A DNA stretch of 27,881 nt, taken from the NCBI GenBank assembly GCA_937876275.1, contig CALFIA010000256.1:1-27881 (forward strand), written 5' to 3'. Shown piece by piece: positions 7,610 through 16,004 of the stretch. The translations under genes were made by a program, and so were the position numbers. The stretch comes from an uncultured Actinomycetes bacterium (GTDB lineage: Bacteria > Actinomycetota > Actinomycetes > S36-B12). Under the pieces are notes generated by a model, which saw nothing but the letters and a program-made list of their open reading frames with translations, did not search any database and had not been told where the DNA came from. Every line of letters starts with the position of its first letter. Position 1 is the stretch's first letter.

Positions 7610-8452
7610 ATGCCACCGGTGAGAATCAACCGCCTGTTCAATTCCCGCTCGCATCGCGCCCTTGATGTCGCGATCGACCACGGCTTCTTCGGAGAGCCGT
7701 CATTCCTCGGCGGGATCGAGAACATGCGCCAGGCGGTCGACACCATCGTCGCCGCCGGCCCCGACGCCATCCAGTTGACTCCAGGTCAGGCCCGTCTGCT
7801 GCAGGAGATCCCGGGCAAGAACAAGCCCGCGCTCGTCATGCGCACCGATGTCGCCAATGTGTATGGCAATCCACTCGACGAGCACATCTTCAGTCACCAC
7901 TTCCCCGATGCCATCGAAGAGGCAGTACGGCTCGACGCCGTAGCCGTCTGCGTCAACCTACTTCAGCTTCCGGGGCGCCCGGATATCCGCGAGGCATGCA
8001 TCCTGTCGATCATGGCGCTGCGCAAGGAGGCAACGCGCTACGGAATGCCGCTGATGGTCGAGCCTCTCGTCATGCAAGACAACGTGAAGGCCGGTGGCGG
8101 TTACATGGTCGACGGCGATACGCAGAAGATCCGCTCCCTCGTTCGTCAGGCACGCGAACTCGGCGCAGATCTCATCAAGGCCGACCCCTGCGACAACATC
8201 GAGGAATACCACCAGGTGATCGAAGTAGCCGGCGATACGCCGCTGCTCGTGCGCGGCGGAGGCAAGGTCGACGATCGCACCCTCCTCGAGCGCACCATCG
8301 CAGTGCTGGCCCAAGGCGCGAGCGGCATCGTTTACGGCCGCAACATCATTCAGCACGAAAACCCGGCCGGCATCACGGCGGCGCTCATGGCCGTTCTGCA
8401 CGACAACGCCACCGTTGATCAGGCACTGGCTATCGTCGGCGGCAAGGCATGA
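7610..8452 (+). CDS. Class I aldolase of the DhnA/FbaB/LsrF (DeoC/LacD) family
   Basis: 280 residues forming a TIM barrel. It shows AIDHGFF (Asp23, His24), MVEPL near 149, the Schiff-base Lys190 in GADLIKADP, the phosphate-binding loop RGGGK (215-219) and VYGRNIIQ near 241-248. This is the pattern of class I aldolases that split phosphorylated ketoses or related compounds through a Lys imine; relatives include FbaB, LsrF, YihT and ADH synthase. ATG 7610 is chosen because AAGGAG lies 5 nt upstream; an in-frame GTG at 7562 would put the operator inside the gene. It is first of a four-gene operon and overlaps the next gene by ATGA. With the kinase two genes on it should cleave the phosphorylated product. 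Substrate unknown. Confidence 0.88.
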   Translation: MPPVRINRLFNSRSHRALDVAIDHGFFGEPSFLGGIENMRQAVDTIVAAGPDAIQLTPGQARLLQEIPGKNKPALVMRTDVANVYGNPLDEHIFSHHFPDAIEEAVRLDAVAVCVNLLQLPGRPDIREACILSIMALRKEATRYGMPLMVEPLVMQDNVKAGGGYMVDGDTQKIRSLVRQARELGADLIKADPCDNIEEYHQVIEVAGDTPLLVRGGGKVDDRTLLERTIAVLAQGASGIVYGRNIIQHENPAGITAALMAVLHDNATVDQALAIVGGKA

Positions 8453-9597
8453 GCGCCCACGAGGTGAACGTCGCCATCGTCGGTGGCGGGCTCATGGGCC
8501 GCGAGATCGCCGCTGCGATCCAGCGCTGGCCCGCGCTCATCGATCACCCGGTGCGTCCGCGCCTCACAGCCGTCTGTGACATCAATCCCGCGGCGCTCGA
8601 ATGGTTTCGCGATATTGACACCGTCACGACTCTCGTCACTGATTACCACGAGCTGCTCAATGACGATTCGATCGACGTCGTGTACGTCGCGGTGCGCCAC
8701 GACCTGCATGAGCAGATGTACGTTGACGTCATCAATTCCGGTAAGAGCCTGCTCGCCGAGAAGCCCTTCGGAATTGATGAGAAAGCAGCCGACGCGATCC
8801 TGGCAGCCATCGTCGCGCATCCCGAGAGCTTCGTGCGCTGCTCAAGCGAGATGCCGTTCTACCCGGGTGCCCAGTGGGCCATCGACTACGTGAAGTCCGG
8901 TGCACTGGGCACGATCATCGAAGCGCGCTGCGGTTTCCTGCACTCAAGCGACATTGATCCGGCCAAGCCGATCAACTGGAAGCGCCAGGTCGAATACTGC
9001 GGCGAGGCAGGGGTCATGAACGACCTCGGCATGCACACCTGGCATGTGCCGTTGCGGCTCGGCTGGGCACCTAATTTAGTCAGCGCAGTGCTGCAGAACA
9101 TCGTGCCCGAGCGTCCCGGCCCCAATGGCACCATCGTGCCATGCGACACCTGGGATAACGCCGTGCTGCACTGCTGGAGCCGAAATGGCGGTCAGGTCTT
9201 CCCGCTCACGACCGAGACCAAGCGCATCGCACCCGGTGAGAAGAACACCTGGGTCTTCGAAGCCATCGGAACTGAAGGCGGCGTGCGCTTCAGCACCAAG
9301 TCACCTAAGGAAGTCGAGGTCTTCTCACGAGTTAGCGTGCCGGGCATTGGCACCGAGCAGGCATGGCAGCGCCTGGATGCCGGAAGCCAGTCGGTATGGC
9401 CGACAGTCACCGGCGGCATCTTCGAAACCGGGTTCTCCGACGCCATCTTGCAGATGTGGGCCGCGTACCTCGCCGAGCGAGAGGGCCTGCTCGGCGATCG
9501 CTTTGGCTGCGTCACGCCCGATGAAGCGGCGCTCACCCATCGGATCTTCGATGCCGCCCTGCGCTCGCAGGCCACCGGCACGAGCGTCGCGCCGTAG
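8449..9597 (+). CDS. Gfo/Idh/MocA-family NAD(P)-dependent dehydrogenase
   Basis: 382 residues. The N-terminal Rossmann domain has VAIVGGGLMGREIA (8-21) and the family's AEKPFGID (103-110), whose Lys105 is the usual catalytic Lys. The C-terminal alpha/beta domain carries NDLGMHTWHVP (191-201), matching the D-x3-H type active-site helix. Relatives oxidise inositols, sugars, amino-sugars or related polyols at a ring carbon. The start overlaps the aldolase stop by 4 nt (ATGA), so translation is coupled. In this operon it most likely oxidises or reduces the sugar before phosphorylation and aldol cleavage. A half-copy of the upstream operator sequence occurs inside the gene at 9151-9160, probably by chance, since it encodes the conserved-looking Trp-Asp-Asn. 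Confidence 0.9.
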   Translation: MSAHEVNVAIVGGGLMGREIAAAIQRWPALIDHPVRPRLTAVCDINPAALEWFRDIDTVTTLVTDYHELLNDDSIDVVYVAVRHDLHEQMYVDVINSGKSLLAEKPFGIDEKAADAILAAIVAHPESFVRCSSEMPFYPGAQWAIDYVKSGALGTIIEARCGFLHSSDIDPAKPINWKRQVEYCGEAGVMNDLGMHTWHVPLRLGWAPNLVSAVLQNIVPERPGPNGTIVPCDTWDNAVLHCWSRNGGQVFPLTTETKRIAPGEKNTWVFEAIGTEGGVRFSTKSPKEVEVFSRVSVPGIGTEQAWQRLDAGSQSVWPTVTGGIFETGFSDAILQMWAAYLAEREGLLGDRFGCVTPDEAALTHRIFDAALRSQATGTSVAP

Positions 9598-9606
9598 CGA
9601 ACCGTC

Positions 9607-10653
9607 ATGCACAAGATCTCCGTTGCCGGCCTCGTATGCGTTGACCTGCGCCCCGAGCTTGATGAGTCTGCTCGTCTCGCACCAGGCCGACTCATCGAGA
9701 TCGGCCCACTGTCGATGCAACTCGGCGGCATGGTCGGCAACACCGGTGAGAATCTCCTCGACCTCAAGGTTCCCGTGCGACTCGAATGCGGAGTCGGTGC
9801 CGATGAACTCGGGCAATACGTACGCGACTCACTTCAGGCGCAAGGCGCCGACATCGGCGGCATTCGGTCGGTGACCGGAGTAGGTACCTCGTACAGCCTG
9901 ATTCTCGAGCCGCACGGAGTCGATCGCACGATCTGGCACAGCATCGGAGCCAATGCACGCTTCGACGGCAGCGACATCGATCTCGATGGTGTCGACATCC
10001 TTCACGTCGGTTACCCCGCACTACTTCCTGCCCTGGTGGCCAATGATGCGGCGCCGCTCGATGCAGTGCTGACCCGCGCCCGCGCGGCAGGCGTGACCAC
10101 GTCGATCGATCTGTCATACGTCGACACCGCGTCGGCCGCATCAGCACTTGACTGGCACACGATCCTTCCGCTCATCGCCGGGCAGAGCGATGTCATGTCG
10201 CCAAGCCTCGACGATCTCACCTCAGCGCTGCGCATGGATGAGCCGTTCAGCATCGAACTCGTCGATCGGATGCTGACCCATCTCCTGGAATGGGGCGTGG
10301 CCGTCGCCGCGATCTCCGCCGGCGATCAGGGACTCTTCCTACGCACCGCACATGCCGCGCGCTTACGAAAGGCAGGGCGCGCATTCGAAACCAATGCGGA
10401 CGACTGGGCTGGCCAAAACCTGCACGTGCCTCCCGCCTGGCATGACGTTCCAGTGACGACCAACGGCGCCGGCGATGCGACGAGCGCGGGGCTGCTCTAT
10501 GGCATTTCCGCCGGAGTCGGCCCCGAGCAGAGTGCGCAACTCGCAGCCGCCTGCTCTGGTGCTCGTGTTTCAGGCAGACGTACGACTGCCGAGGTCCTCA
10601 CGGAGATATGCCCTGACCTCGCCCACCTGCTGCAACGCACCGAAGGCGACTAA
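9607..10653 (+). CDS. PfkB-family carbohydrate kinase
   Basis: 348 residues. The N-terminal substrate part has LGGMVGNTGENL (39-50), the Gly-Gly/Asn signature that closes over the sugar. The C-terminal signature TTNGAGDATSAGLL (284-297) carries the catalytic base Asp290 and the GAGD anion hole. The family phosphorylates sugars, sugar acids and nucleosides at a primary hydroxyl using ATP; relatives in aldolase operons include IolC, KdgK and YihV. Residues about 250-280 are an insertion that often covers the active site. The start is 9 nt after the dehydrogenase stop with little ribosome-binding sequence, so it may depend on coupling. Its TAA stop overlaps the LacI ATG by one base. It probably supplies the phosphorylated substrate for the aldolase. 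Confidence 0.9.
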   Translation: MHKISVAGLVCVDLRPELDESARLAPGRLIEIGPLSMQLGGMVGNTGENLLDLKVPVRLECGVGADELGQYVRDSLQAQGADIGGIRSVTGVGTSYSLILEPHGVDRTIWHSIGANARFDGSDIDLDGVDILHVGYPALLPALVANDAAPLDAVLTRARAAGVTTSIDLSYVDTASAASALDWHTILPLIAGQSDVMSPSLDDLTSALRMDEPFSIELVDRMLTHLLEWGVAVAAISAGDQGLFLRTAHAARLRKAGRAFETNADDWAGQNLHVPPAWHDVPVTTNGAGDATSAGLLYGISAGVGPEQSAQLAAACSGARVSGRRTTAEVLTEICPDLAHLLQRTEGD

Positions 10654-11651
10654 TGGGCTCCAGCCCCACGATGAATGATGTCGCTCGCGAGGCCGGGGTG
10701 GCACTGCGCACCGTGTCGCGTTACGTCAACGGTGCAACCAACATCGATGCCGAACTGGCCGAACGCATTCGCCTGGCGATCGAGACTCTCGGCTACCGAC
10801 GAAATCTCGCCGCCGCCAGCATTCGTCCGGGCTGGGACAGCAAGGTGCTGGGCCTGATCATCGGCGACCTTTCCAATCACTATTACACGGCGCTGACTAG
10901 GGCGATCGAGAAGGAAGCCTCCGCTCGCGGATACCTGCTCATCGCCGCAAGTTCCGAGGAAGACGGTATGCGGCACGACAGGCTCGTCGATCGACTCGTC
11001 GAGCAGCGAGTCGATGGCCTGATCATCGTTCCGCCTCATCGCCCCGCACGTAGTTGGGAAGAGATCGTGGGATCCCTTCCGCCGATCGTGTTTCTCGACC
11101 GCCCCGCACTCGGCATCAAGGCAGATGCCGTGCTCTCCGATGATGTTGGCGGCGCGCGAGCAGCCGTGCAGTCACTCATCGATGCCGGCGCATGCTCGAT
11201 TGCCTTCGTCGGCGATGCGCTCTCGATTTACACCCTTGAGCAGCGCATGCTCGGATACGAGAACGCCCTGCACGAGAACGGACTCACAGTGCGAAGCGAA
11301 CTCGTGTGCACCGACGCTCATTCAGAGGCGGAGGCGCGCGAGGCTGTCGGCCGGCTTCTGGCGCAGACTGATGCCGATGCCGTGTTTGGCGCGAACAACC
11401 GAGCCACCATCGGCGCTCTCTGGGCTTTTCGCGATGCCGGGAGGCGTCTGCCGCTCATCGGCTTCGATGACTTTGACCTGGCACAGCTTCTGCGGCCCGA
11501 GGTGTCGGTAGTCAGTCAGGATGTCGAGCAGATGGGCACCTTGGCCGCGCGCCTGCTCATTGACCGACTCAACGGTGATCAGGCCGAACCACGGGCGCAT
11601 GTACTTCCCACGACTTTGCTCCTGCGCGGATCGGAACTACGAATTACCTGA
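10653..11651 (+). CDS. LacI/GalR-family transcriptional regulator
   Basis: 332 residues. The DNA-binding head reads TMNDVAREAGVALRTVSRYV (6-25), followed by the hinge helix region with NLAAASIRPG (51-60). A periplasmic-binding-protein-like core follows, with VLGLIIGDLSNHYYTAL and PLIGFDDFDLAQLLRP. Such proteins bind short palindromes with a central CG as dimers and release them on binding a sugar or sugar phosphate. It is the last gene of the operon it probably controls through the palindrome at 7571-7592. The first ATG (10653) is preferred over ATG 10671 because GAAGG lies upstream and it overlaps the kinase stop. The gene faces the SIS gene, with 42 nt between stops and no clear terminator. 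Confidence 0.93.
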   Translation: MGSSPTMNDVAREAGVALRTVSRYVNGATNIDAELAERIRLAIETLGYRRNLAAASIRPGWDSKVLGLIIGDLSNHYYTALTRAIEKEASARGYLLIAASSEEDGMRHDRLVDRLVEQRVDGLIIVPPHRPARSWEEIVGSLPPIVFLDRPALGIKADAVLSDDVGGARAAVQSLIDAGACSIAFVGDALSIYTLEQRMLGYENALHENGLTVRSELVCTDAHSEAEAREAVGRLLAQTDADAVFGANNRATIGALWAFRDAGRRLPLIGFDDFDLAQLLRPEVSVVSQDVEQMGTLAARLLIDRLNGDQAEPRAHVLPTTLLLRGSELRIT

Positions 11652-11693
11652 CTCTCCCCAGCCGCGGGCGACTTGTAGCAACGCGCAAAAGCC

Positions 11694-12641
11694 TCACCAC
11701 AAGGACGAGGCAAGCAGTTCCGGTACGAGAACTTCCACTAGCAGGCGCACGTCATCATCGTCGTCGCCCGGATACCGGATCGAGAGCACTGAACCCTCCA
11801 CATCTGCGCTCACGCAAGCAAGGGTCGTGCCGCGTTCCTTGACCCACTTCAGCAGTTCCGGTTCCCACCTCGAGCCGGCGAAGAGCAGAAGTCGGTAGTC
11901 GGTGGTCTTGGTGAGGTACACGTCGATGTGACTCCAGTCGCCTGTTTCGCAGCCGATCGCGGCCAATCGAGGGCCTTCACGAAGCATGAGCGCGCCTTGC
12001 TGCGCCGAGCTCAGGCGGCGCGCGGGAGCGACGAGATGAGTCCCTGCTGGCCCAATCATCGCTTCACGCAGTGCGGGGAGCCATTCGCCCGCAGTGTTGA
12101 TCAGATGCGCACTTGCGAGAGAAGCCCGCTCGACGAGTTCTATTGGCATGGGCTCATCGAAGAGATGCGCCTCGAGTGCCAGCAGCAGAATCAAGGTGTG
12201 CTGGAAGGAGCGGCAGGCGACTCCCCCGGTCTCCACTCCCGCAGACATCTCGATCATGCGGTCAGCCAGGCTGCATATCTTCGAGCCGGCCACGTTAGTG
12301 AGTGCGATCACCTGCGAAGGCGCGTCGTAGCGGGTCACGGCATCGAGGGTCTCGACTGAACCGCCGCTCGCAGAAACCGCAATCACGACCGACTTCGACG
12401 TGAGCGTGGGAAGTAGGTCACTGCTCGCCAACTCCGCGACGGCATTGACCCCACGCGCACGCAGTCGCGCCGCAGCGACCGAGTTCGCGAAATGGGAGGA
12501 ACCCATGCCTAGCAGCACATAGTGGTTCTCGGAGGTCACACCCGCGTCTGACCAAGGATCCCCGCTGCGCAGCACGTCAGCCATGCGACTCAAAGTCGCC
12601 GGCTTGGCCCCGAGATCGTCCGCGAAAGCGCGTGGATCCAT
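11694..12641 (-). CDS. SIS-domain phosphosugar isomerase/deaminase (GlmS isomerase-domain type)
   Basis: 315 residues containing two SIS halves. The first has LLGMGSSHFANSVAAARL (43-60) and the phosphate-binding Ser cluster SASGGSVETLDA (90-101); the second starts around 180. There is no N-terminal glutaminase domain, so this is the AgaS / glucosamine-6-phosphate deaminase-like class and not a full GlmS. These enzymes isomerise aldose and ketose phosphates, often with loss or gain of the amino group. Its ATG overlaps the stop of the upstream kinase by one base (TGATG), so the two are coupled. A kinase plus SIS pair suggests conversion of a free amino sugar to its 6-phosphate and then to fructose-6-phosphate; this is inference. 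Last gene of the TetR-GT-kinase-SIS operon. Confidence 0.85.
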   Translation of the reverse strand: MDPRAFADDLGAKPATLSRMADVLRSGDPWSDAGVTSENHYVLLGMGSSHFANSVAAARLRARGVNAVAELASSDLLPTLTSKSVVIAVSASGGSVETLDAVTRYDAPSQVIALTNVAGSKICSLADRMIEMSAGVETGGVACRSFQHTLILLLALEAHLFDEPMPIELVERASLASAHLINTAGEWLPALREAMIGPAGTHLVAPARRLSSAQQGALMLREGPRLAAIGCETGDWSHIDVYLTKTTDYRLLLFAGSRWEPELLKWVKERGTTLACVSADVEGSVLSIRYPGDDDDDVRLLVEVLVPELLASSLW

Positions 12642-13951
12642 CAGAGTTCATCCTTCGTGAGTGAGTCGAGGAGAGCTGGTAGGGCAGCCTCAGGTACATA
12701 TCGCCAATGCGGGAGATAACGGTCAGCGTAGATGTATTCGCGACATTCCTGCTGAATACGGAACGGCGCAATAAGTCGCGCATCCAGCAAGTGTGCGCAG
12801 CCGAGATCGTCGAGCGTCGTTACGTAGGCTTGGAGGAAGGTTGCTTCAGACTCTGGAATCCAGTCAAGGGTGCGCTGTACCTGATCAGGCGTGAGGTCAT
12901 CAGTGCGGTGAAGCACGACTCTGGCCACATGGTCGAGCGAGCACAGCATTCCCGCAACATCGCGAGCAGCCGGCTGGAAATCAATCATCTGCTCCTGCGT
13001 CGGATTCCCGTCGAAGTCGATGACGAGGTAGTCGCGGGTAGATCTCGTTCGAAGAATCTGACCGATATGCAAGTCACCGTGAATTCGGATCAGGGCGGTG
13101 GAGGTGACATCAGAAATCGCCGAGAGCACGGTGAGGCATTCATATTCACGAAGCTCCAGCCCCGAATGCCCGGATGCACTCTCGAGTCTCGCGGCAGCAC
13201 TCAGTTCCGATTCGGCGAGATCCCGCCACTCTCGCGTCGTGGCCGAGGTAGCGGTGACGACGCCCCCACCAGCAAGACCGGCATGCATGCGCGCCACAAG
13301 AGCGCCGAGCACGCGGGCAGGCTCAAGCGCCGTAGCTGAATCGATGCCACCTCGCGCGTACGCGCGAACGTCCGCGACAGCCCAGTCCCAGCCATCTTCC
13401 GTGTCGGGGACGTACTCGCAGATGCTGGCGACGTGCATGAGCTCACCACCGATGCTTACTCGTGCGTTCACCCACGGGCGTGGAGTGTCCGTGAAGTCGG
13501 CGTCATGCAAAAGCCTGGTGCAGATAGGCCCTGGGCTCTGTGAATCGGACGGATGCAGGTTCCACTTCACCATGGCATCGCCGACGCGGATGAGTTCGTT
13601 TGTCTGATCGACATCGATAGCCGTCTCGCCCTGCTGCCGACTGCCGCTGAATAGTTCGAATGCCATTGCGCCGTGGGCTTCCGAACCACCGAAGGCCAAG
13701 GCAAGTAGGGCCTCGCTTGCACCATCTCCGGGTATTGCCCGGCGAAGTGCGCCGCTGTCGACTACCGCCGGAATCCCGTATCGAATGCCACGTCGATCAG
13801 CAATCACGAGATACCACGAGTCTTGCCCAAGCGGTACCGACGCCAGAAGTTGAAGTGGAAGTTGAATGCGCTCTGCCTCAGTGCATCGTCGCTCAGGCAG
13901 GAGATCTGCCGGCGAACAGGTAGCCAGCAGGGCTTCATCGAATTGCGTCAC
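12641..13951 (-). CDS. Maltokinase / glucosamine-kinase-like phosphotransferase
   Basis: 436 residues of the aminoglycoside-phosphotransferase fold with the large N-terminal cap seen in maltokinase. Visible elements are Lys129 in DAMVKWNL (ATP), RIHGDLHIGQILR (289-301) with catalytic Asp293, IDFDGNP (311-317) with metal-binding Asp312, and RDVAGMLCSLD (330-340). The last is almost identical in style to the maltokinase motif. From memory, a related actinobacterial group turned out to be glucosamine kinases found beside SIS-domain genes; the SIS neighbour here fits that better than maltose, since no trehalose synthase (TreS), GlgE or GlgB homologue is present. The start is GTG, overlapping the glycosyltransferase stop by 4 nt (GTGA). 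Family assignment is strong; the choice of sugar is not. Confidence 0.85.
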   Translation of the reverse strand: MTQFDEALLATCSPADLLPERRCTEAERIQLPLQLLASVPLGQDSWYLVIADRRGIRYGIPAVVDSGALRRAIPGDGASEALLALAFGGSEAHGAMAFELFSGSRQQGETAIDVDQTNELIRVGDAMVKWNLHPSDSQSPGPICTRLLHDADFTDTPRPWVNARVSIGGELMHVASICEYVPDTEDGWDWAVADVRAYARGGIDSATALEPARVLGALVARMHAGLAGGGVVTATSATTREWRDLAESELSAAARLESASGHSGLELREYECLTVLSAISDVTSTALIRIHGDLHIGQILRTRSTRDYLVIDFDGNPTQEQMIDFQPAARDVAGMLCSLDHVARVVLHRTDDLTPDQVQRTLDWIPESEATFLQAYVTTLDDLGCAHLLDARLIAPFRIQQECREYIYADRYLPHWRYVPEAALPALLDSLTKDEL

Positions 13952-15261
13952 GCGCCCTCGAGGTGAGCGTTGCCAACCGCCTCGATGACGTCAGCCCCAT
14001 GGCGCAGCCCATCTCGAGCCCGAATCGCCCGGCCTATCGAATCCAGTCGTGCGCGGAGGTCGGCATCACCGAGCAATTTCTCCAACGCAGCGTTCATCTG
14101 CTCCTCGGTGAAGGAATACGTTGACAGGCGGACACCGAACCCGAGTTCGTCCATGCGCTGAGCGTTGTCGTACTGATCCCAGAACAGCGGGAGCAGGATC
14201 ATTGGCTTGCCAAAGTGAAGTGATTCCGTGGTGGTGTTGTTACCACCATGGGTGATCACGAGATCGACCTGAGGCACGATCTTGGTCTGCGGCAGGAATT
14301 CCGAGCCCACCATGTTCGGTGCGAGGGTCAGCAGTTCGTGCTGCGGGCCCATGCTGACGATGAAGCGATGCTTGGTGCGACCGAGCACATCAATCAGGCG
14401 GCGCATCAGCTCGACATCGGCGCCGCCTAGCGAGCCGAGCGAGAGGTAGATCAACGCGCTGTCAGCCGGCCGATCAGCTACCGCAGCAGGAATGACGTAA
14501 TCCTGGTCGGTCTCGCGAACACTCGAATCCATTCGATGCCAATTCGAGCCGAGCGGACGATCGTTCGTGTAGTCGGCCTCTTCGGGGAACACGTACAGAT
14601 TCGCCGCACCGGAGGTATGAATGAATTCGAGATCCGGCAGGGCTGGCGCTCCGTTCTCGACCACCCATGCATTAAAGGCGTTCCAGATCTCACGATGGGT
14701 GCGCTCGTACTCGGCATCGAAGGCCGCCCACTCACCTCGATCGGCAGCCGGCAGACCGGAGAACACAGGAGCAGCACCGTCTCCCTTGATCTCGAGTGGG
14801 TTACAGGAAACGATGCGCACGAACGGTGCACCATTGGTCATCAGTGCCGGGAAGCAGAGCACGTTGTCCTCAACGATGACATCGGGCTTCACTCGTTCCA
14901 GGATTTCGCGCAACTGCGGCTCGCAGTACATCGCGCCGTCGATCAGCGCCTGCCACGTGGGCTGGATAAAGGTCTCGAGCTGCTGCACGGTCGGCTTGCG
15001 GAACTCCGGCGCCGTGTCGCGAATGAAGTCCTTCCAGAACTGACCAGCGTCCTGCTCCTCATCCCCCTCCGGGGCCGGAGCGAGATCGACGAGATCCTCC
15101 TCGAAGCCGAGCGCGGTGAGCTTGCCGGCCCAGGATGCCTCAGCCGCGAAAACGACACGATGACCGCGCTCCAGCAGAACCTTGCCGATACCGATGCACT
15201 GATTCGTCGGGCCGTAGGCGGACTCGGGCATGAATAGGACTGTGAGCGGACGGGACGACAT
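13948..15261 (-). CDS. GT1-family (UGT/MGT-like) glycosyltransferase
   Basis: 437 residues with a GT-B fold. The N-terminal acceptor domain opens with TVLFMPESAYGP, and the GHRVVFAAE strand lies near 34-41. The C-terminal nucleotide-sugar domain has LIYLSLGSLGG near 270 and the donor motif THGGNNTTTESL near 337-348, then LPLFWDQYDNA. This is the bacterial counterpart of the plant PSPG box. Members transfer a sugar from UDP- or TDP-sugar to small lipophilic acceptors, macrolides or lipids. The start is ATG 15261, with GGAG 5 nt upstream and a one-base overlap with the TetR stop; GTG 15264 lies too close to that GGAG. Its place between a TetR regulator and an aminosugar kinase/isomerase pair suggests detoxification or synthesis of a glycosylated compound. 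Acceptor unknown. Confidence 0.88.
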   Translation of the reverse strand: MSSRPLTVLFMPESAYGPTNQCIGIGKVLLERGHRVVFAAEASWAGKLTALGFEEDLVDLAPAPEGDEEQDAGQFWKDFIRDTAPEFRKPTVQQLETFIQPTWQALIDGAMYCEPQLREILERVKPDVIVEDNVLCFPALMTNGAPFVRIVSCNPLEIKGDGAAPVFSGLPAADRGEWAAFDAEYERTHREIWNAFNAWVVENGAPALPDLEFIHTSGAANLYVFPEEADYTNDRPLGSNWHRMDSSVRETDQDYVIPAAVADRPADSALIYLSLGSLGGADVELMRRLIDVLGRTKHRFIVSMGPQHELLTLAPNMVGSEFLPQTKIVPQVDLVITHGGNNTTTESLHFGKPMILLPLFWDQYDNAQRMDELGFGVRLSTYSFTEEQMNAALEKLLGDADLRARLDSIGRAIRARDGLRHGADVIEAVGNAHLEGA

Positions 15262-15860
15262 CACTTCTCCAGAGGTAGCGGGTGACCGGTGGCCAAACGG
15301 GCGTACTCGACGATCAATTCAACAGCAGACTCGTAGCCGAGGGTCGGATGCTTGGCCATCATTCGATATCCGTAGGCATCCTCGAGGGCCACGAGGTTGC
15401 GGGCGATGGTCAGGGAATCCTGGCGCAGCTCGAAGTCGCCCGAAGCCACGCCCATCTCGAGAATCCCCTGATACATGCTGACCTGTCGATCGAACAGTGA
15501 CGTGAGCAGGAGGGCGTAGAGGTTGTTTCGCGCAGCCTCGCCACCGAGGGCGCACAGAAGCCGCACGTCGGGATCTTCTGGCCCCTCCGGAACTCCGGTG
15601 CGGATGGTCTGGACGAGCCGTGCTGCCGGATCGCTGATGCCGACGAGTGCCTCGAGCCGGTGGTCATGGAATCTGGCCATCCCGGATTGGTTGGCCTCGA
15701 AAAGCAGCTCTTGCATGTTGGGGTAGTGGTAGAGCACGGCCCCCGCAGTGACACCTGCCTCCGAGGCGATCTGGTTAAGACGCACTGAGGTGCCGTGCTC
15801 GGCCATCGCCCGCTGGGCAGCAACCAGCAGATTCGCCTTGAGAGCACCTCGTCGAGCCAC
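15261..15860 (-). CDS. TetR/AcrR-family transcriptional regulator
   Basis: 199 residues. The N-terminal helix-turn-helix spans about 25-48, with LNQIASEAGVTAGAVLYHYP and the hallmark YHYPNMQELL at its end. The C-terminal all-helical ligand domain is divergent but has the arrangement of the BetI/PuuR-like actinobacterial group. The start is GTG 15860; the upstream sequence has only a weak AGGG. The gene is first in the minus operon with the GT1, kinase and SIS genes. It also faces the PotD importer operon across 144 nt, so it could control both. The ligand might be an amine or a lipophilic acceptor of the glycosyltransferase. Confidence 0.9.
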   Translation of the reverse strand: MARRGALKANLLVAAQRAMAEHGTSVRLNQIASEAGVTAGAVLYHYPNMQELLFEANQSGMARFHDHRLEALVGISDPAARLVQTIRTGVPEGPEDPDVRLLCALGGEAARNNLYALLLTSLFDRQVSMYQGILEMGVASGDFELRQDSLTIARNLVALEDAYGYRMMAKHPTLGYESAVELIVEYARLATGHPLPLEK

Positions 15861-15894
15861 GTGCCGACCCTAGGAGTTCTTAAATCACAATTCA

Positions 15895-15926
15895 GGAAAT
15901 TTCCCAGATATCGGCGAATTCCCCAG
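15895..15926. promoter_or_regulatory. Palindrome and direct repeat in the TetR/potD control region
   Basis: GGAAATTTCC (15895-15904) is a perfect 10-bp palindrome. ATTTCCCAG (15899-15907) recurs as ATTCCCCAG (15918-15926), one mismatch, 19 bp apart. The 144-nt gap between the divergent TetR and PotD genes holds no gene, so these are the best candidate operator elements. No convincing -35/-10 pair was found. Confidence 0.35.
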
Positions 15927-16004
15927 CGAAGCACTGCGATCCTGGCTTAACGTCCGTGCAACACGTGGCTGCACGCCTGACACCCCACCGACCAAGGAGC
16001 CCAC

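Noticed and set aside
9151..9160. TGGGATAACG, a 10-nt match to half of the operator at 7571-7592, inside the Gfo/Idh/MocA gene
   Set aside because: The other half is absent and the bases encode Trp-Asp-Asn in frame; a single half-site is weak evidence for an auxiliary operator.
11652..11693. Search for a terminator between the convergent LacI and SIS genes
   Set aside because: No stem of useful length or T-tract was seen in the 42 nt.
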